Made by a program: the position numbers and the translations under genes. Source: Lysinibacillus pakistanensis (GTDB taxonomy: Bacteria; Bacillota; Bacilli; Bacillales_A; Planococcaceae). Taken from it: a stretch of 64,000 bases of DNA. Each line of letters begins with the position of its first letter. The first letter of the stretch is position 1. The stretch is from contig BBDJ01000026.1 in assembly GCA_001312325.1 (NCBI GenBank), positions 1 through 64,000 on the forward strand, in the 5' to 3' direction. This document shows positions 62,560 through 64,000 of this stretch, piece by piece. The notes beneath the pieces are model-generated. The model was given only the letters and a program-made list of their open reading frames with translations. It ran no database searches and had not been told where the DNA came from.

Positions 62560-63036
62560 TTAAATTTTTATATCTACCGCTGAGCTAGAATTATCCTGAC
62601 TTGTTGGTTCGCTTATTTCTTCAGATATACCTGACTGTTGCTTATTTTGACTCTCCTCATCCTCAGACAATTGTTTGTACTCCTTTGGATCCTCTTTGGG
62701 TATACGCATAGTCAGCGCTTTCCCATATAATGCTGGGTCATGCTTGACTAAAAATTGATGATCCTTCGTTGGAACTTTATCTCCAGAGGAAATACGTCTT
62801 GCAATTTCTAAACATGTTGTATAAATTTTTAATGCGTCTTCCTCTGCCTTCATTCGCTCCTTAGCAGCCTCAGTTTCTCTCTTTAGTTGCTCTGCTATTT
62901 TTTTTTGCCTTTCTAGTTCTTGCTCCCTCTTTTGCTTCTGCATCAATTGTTTTTCCTCTTCAGCTACATGTGTTGCTGACTTCGCTAGTTTATGATCAGT
63001 GACTGGCTGATGATATTGGTTATATTCAATGCGCAT
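62560..63036 (-). CDS. Coiled-coil hypothetical protein
   Basis: Intact, 158 residues, cytoplasmic. Residues about 22-75 form a highly charged helix rich in Lys, Glu and Gln (EEEKQLMQKQKREQELERQ), likely coiled coil; residues 80-115 include ARRISSGDKVPTKDHQFLVK and HDPALYGKALTMRIPKED, a compact segment seen in small Bacillales proteins of unknown function; the tail is acidic and disordered. Start ATG 63036 after GGAGG. Function unknown. Confidence 0.8.
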   Translation of the reverse strand: MRIEYNQYHQPVTDHKLAKSATHVAEEEKQLMQKQKREQELERQKKIAEQLKRETEAAKERMKAEEDALKIYTTCLEIARRISSGDKVPTKDHQFLVKHDPALYGKALTMRIPKEDPKEYKQLSEDEESQNKQQSGISEEISEPTSQDNSSSAVDIKI

Positions 63037-63182
63037 CTATATTCCTCCTTTCAATATTAAAAGAGCTTCTTACTTTAATATTCGGTAAAAACCATATCAA
63101 ATGAACTACAAATTTAGATATTTTGTCAGTTAGTAACTAAGAGGAATCCATAAACTCTTAAAAAAAGATGAAGAAATGAAAA

Positions 63183-63222
63183 ATGGCTTCTCAAAAGTTT
63201 ACACAACTAATGAGAAGCCTCA
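63183..63222 (-). terminator. Terminator after groL
   Basis: GGCTTCTCA (63185-63193) / TGAGAAGCC (63211-63219), followed by ATTTTTC on the - strand. Confidence 0.75.
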
Positions 63223-63300
63223 ATTAAAATCCATTATATTATCAAAATGTTAGCATTTCGCCTTTTATTTACCCTTTATATTAAGGGCTAAAGCGAGTGA

Positions 63301-64000
63301 TTACATCATGCCAGGCATACCCATACCGCCCATATCAGGCATTCCTGGAGCTGCTGGTTCTGGAATATCTGCTACAACTGCTTCTGTTGTTAAGAATAGT
63401 GCTGCTACAGATGCTGCGTTTTGTAGAGCTGAGCGCGTTACTTTCGCTGGGTCTACTACGCCCGCTTCAATCATATTCACCCATTCACCTGTTGCTGCGT
63501 TGAAGCCTACACCGATTTCTTCACGTTTTAGGCGGTCCACGATGATTGAGCCTTCAAGTCCAGCGTTGTTCGCGATTTGGCGAACTGGCTCTTCTAAGGC
63601 ACGTAGAACAATTTTCACACCTGTTGCTACATCGCCCTCTTCTGCCTCTGCAACTTTTTCAACAGCTGCATACACGTTAAGAAGTGCAGTACCACCACCT
63701 GATACGATACCTTCTTCAACAGCTGCACGAGTTGAGTTAAGTGCATCTTCAATACGAAGTTTACGTTCTTTTAACTCAGTTTCTGTTGCAGCACCAACTT
63801 TGATGACTGCTACACCACCTGCTAATTTTGCAAGGCGTTCTTGTAATTTTTCTTTATCGAATTCTGAAGTTGTTTCAGCAAGCTGAGCACGGATTTGACC
63901 AATGCGGCCTTCAATTGCATCTGCACCGCCAACACCTTCTACGATTGTTGTATTGTCTTTTGTTACAACCACTTTCGCAGCGCGACCAAGTGATGTAATA
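63301..64000 (-). CDS. groL: 60 kDa chaperonin GroEL, 3' part (runs off the window)
   Basis: The C-terminal 232 or so residues of GroEL; the gene continues beyond position 64000. Typical segments are [50 protein letters not shown] and [16 protein letters not shown], ending in the Gly-Met tail GGMGMPGMM. No frameshift in this part. GroEL with GroES forms the ATP-driven folding chamber. The groES partner and CIRCE operator would lie outside the window. Confidence 0.97.
   Translation of the reverse strand, partial: ITSLGRAAKVVVTKDNTTIVEGVGGADAIEGRIGQIRAQLAETTSEFDKEKLQERLAKLAGGVAVIKVGAATETELKERKLRIEDALNSTRAAVEEGIVSGGGTALLNVYAAVEKVAEAEEGDVATGVKIVLRALEEPVRQIANNAGLEGSIIVDRLKREEIGVGFNAATGEWVNMIEAGVVDPAKVTRSALQNAASVAALFLTTEAVVADIPEPAAPGMPDMGGMGMPGMM

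Noticed and set aside
1..64000. tRNA, rRNA, complete insertion sequences or prophage genes
   Set aside because: I saw no transposase, integrase, phage structural gene, tRNA cloverleaf or rRNA segment on reading both strands.

Overview
The window looks like a chromosomal segment of a low-GC, endospore-forming Bacillales bacterium, most likely Lysinibacillus or a close relative. Pointers are a des-desK-desR cold-response locus, a HemAT-type globin sensor, an MhqR quinone-stress cluster, SLH-anchored surface proteins, a SleL/YaaH-type spore peptidoglycan hydrolase, riboswitch-controlled methionine and B12 genes, and AT-rich intergenic DNA. Species assignment is inference; no rRNA gene lies here.

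The dominant technical feature is about 90 apparent frameshifts in 64 kb. Most sit where a run of six A or T is written as seven or eight; the rest are one-base losses in short runs. They split housekeeping genes (metH, nadE, pncB, hemY, amtB) as often as accessory ones, and undoing them restores full-length proteins. I read them as consensus errors of long-read or pyrosequencing type, not pseudogenes, and annotate each gene over its full extent with the break positions. Residue numbers refer to the corrected reading.

Layout. 1-4.4 kb: NAD salvage (pncB-nadE) and divergent nitrogen genes glnK-amtB under a TnrA-like box. 4.4-8.5 kb: ogt, a FetAB-type transporter, proline dehydrogenase, a secreted protein. 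8.5-12.1 kb: membrane-fluidity locus (desaturase, DesK, DesR) and a GNAT. 12.1-17.7 kb: yitJ-metH behind a SAM riboswitch. 17.7-24.3 kb: hemY, hemAT, a Sel1-repeat protein and small envelope genes. 24.3-31.7 kb: SLH-anchored SGNH hydrolase, EndoQ-like nuclease, TetR with paired SMR pumps, and btuCD under a B12 riboswitch. 31.7-38.5 kb: BirA-controlled bioY, ydhK, a two-component system and the mhqR-mhqO-mhqN-azoreductase cluster with two MhqR operators. 38.6-45 kb: YusW lipoprotein, YcdB/SLH protein, spore hydrolase, an ECF sigma/anti-sigma operon and a repeat-rich spacer. 45.1-50.7 kb: a two-gene unit with a ~1,700-residue DUF4132-type protein. 50.7-52.8 kb: an overlapping ATPase + TOPRIM-like pair resembling antiphage systems. 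53.7-62.4 kb: a chemoreceptor, a single-module A-T-R NRPS with its own phosphopantetheinyl transferase, and a Fur-box siderophore importer. 62.5-64 kb: a coiled-coil protein and the 3' part of groL.

Methionine synthesis (metH) needs B12, which the riboswitch-controlled importer would supply; SAM and B12 sensing thus meet in one neighbourhood. The strongest candidates for undescribed biology are the ATPase/TOPRIM pair, the DUF4132 unit, the A-T-R NRPS locus, and a mosaic dispersed repeat family whose copies abut coding sequences.
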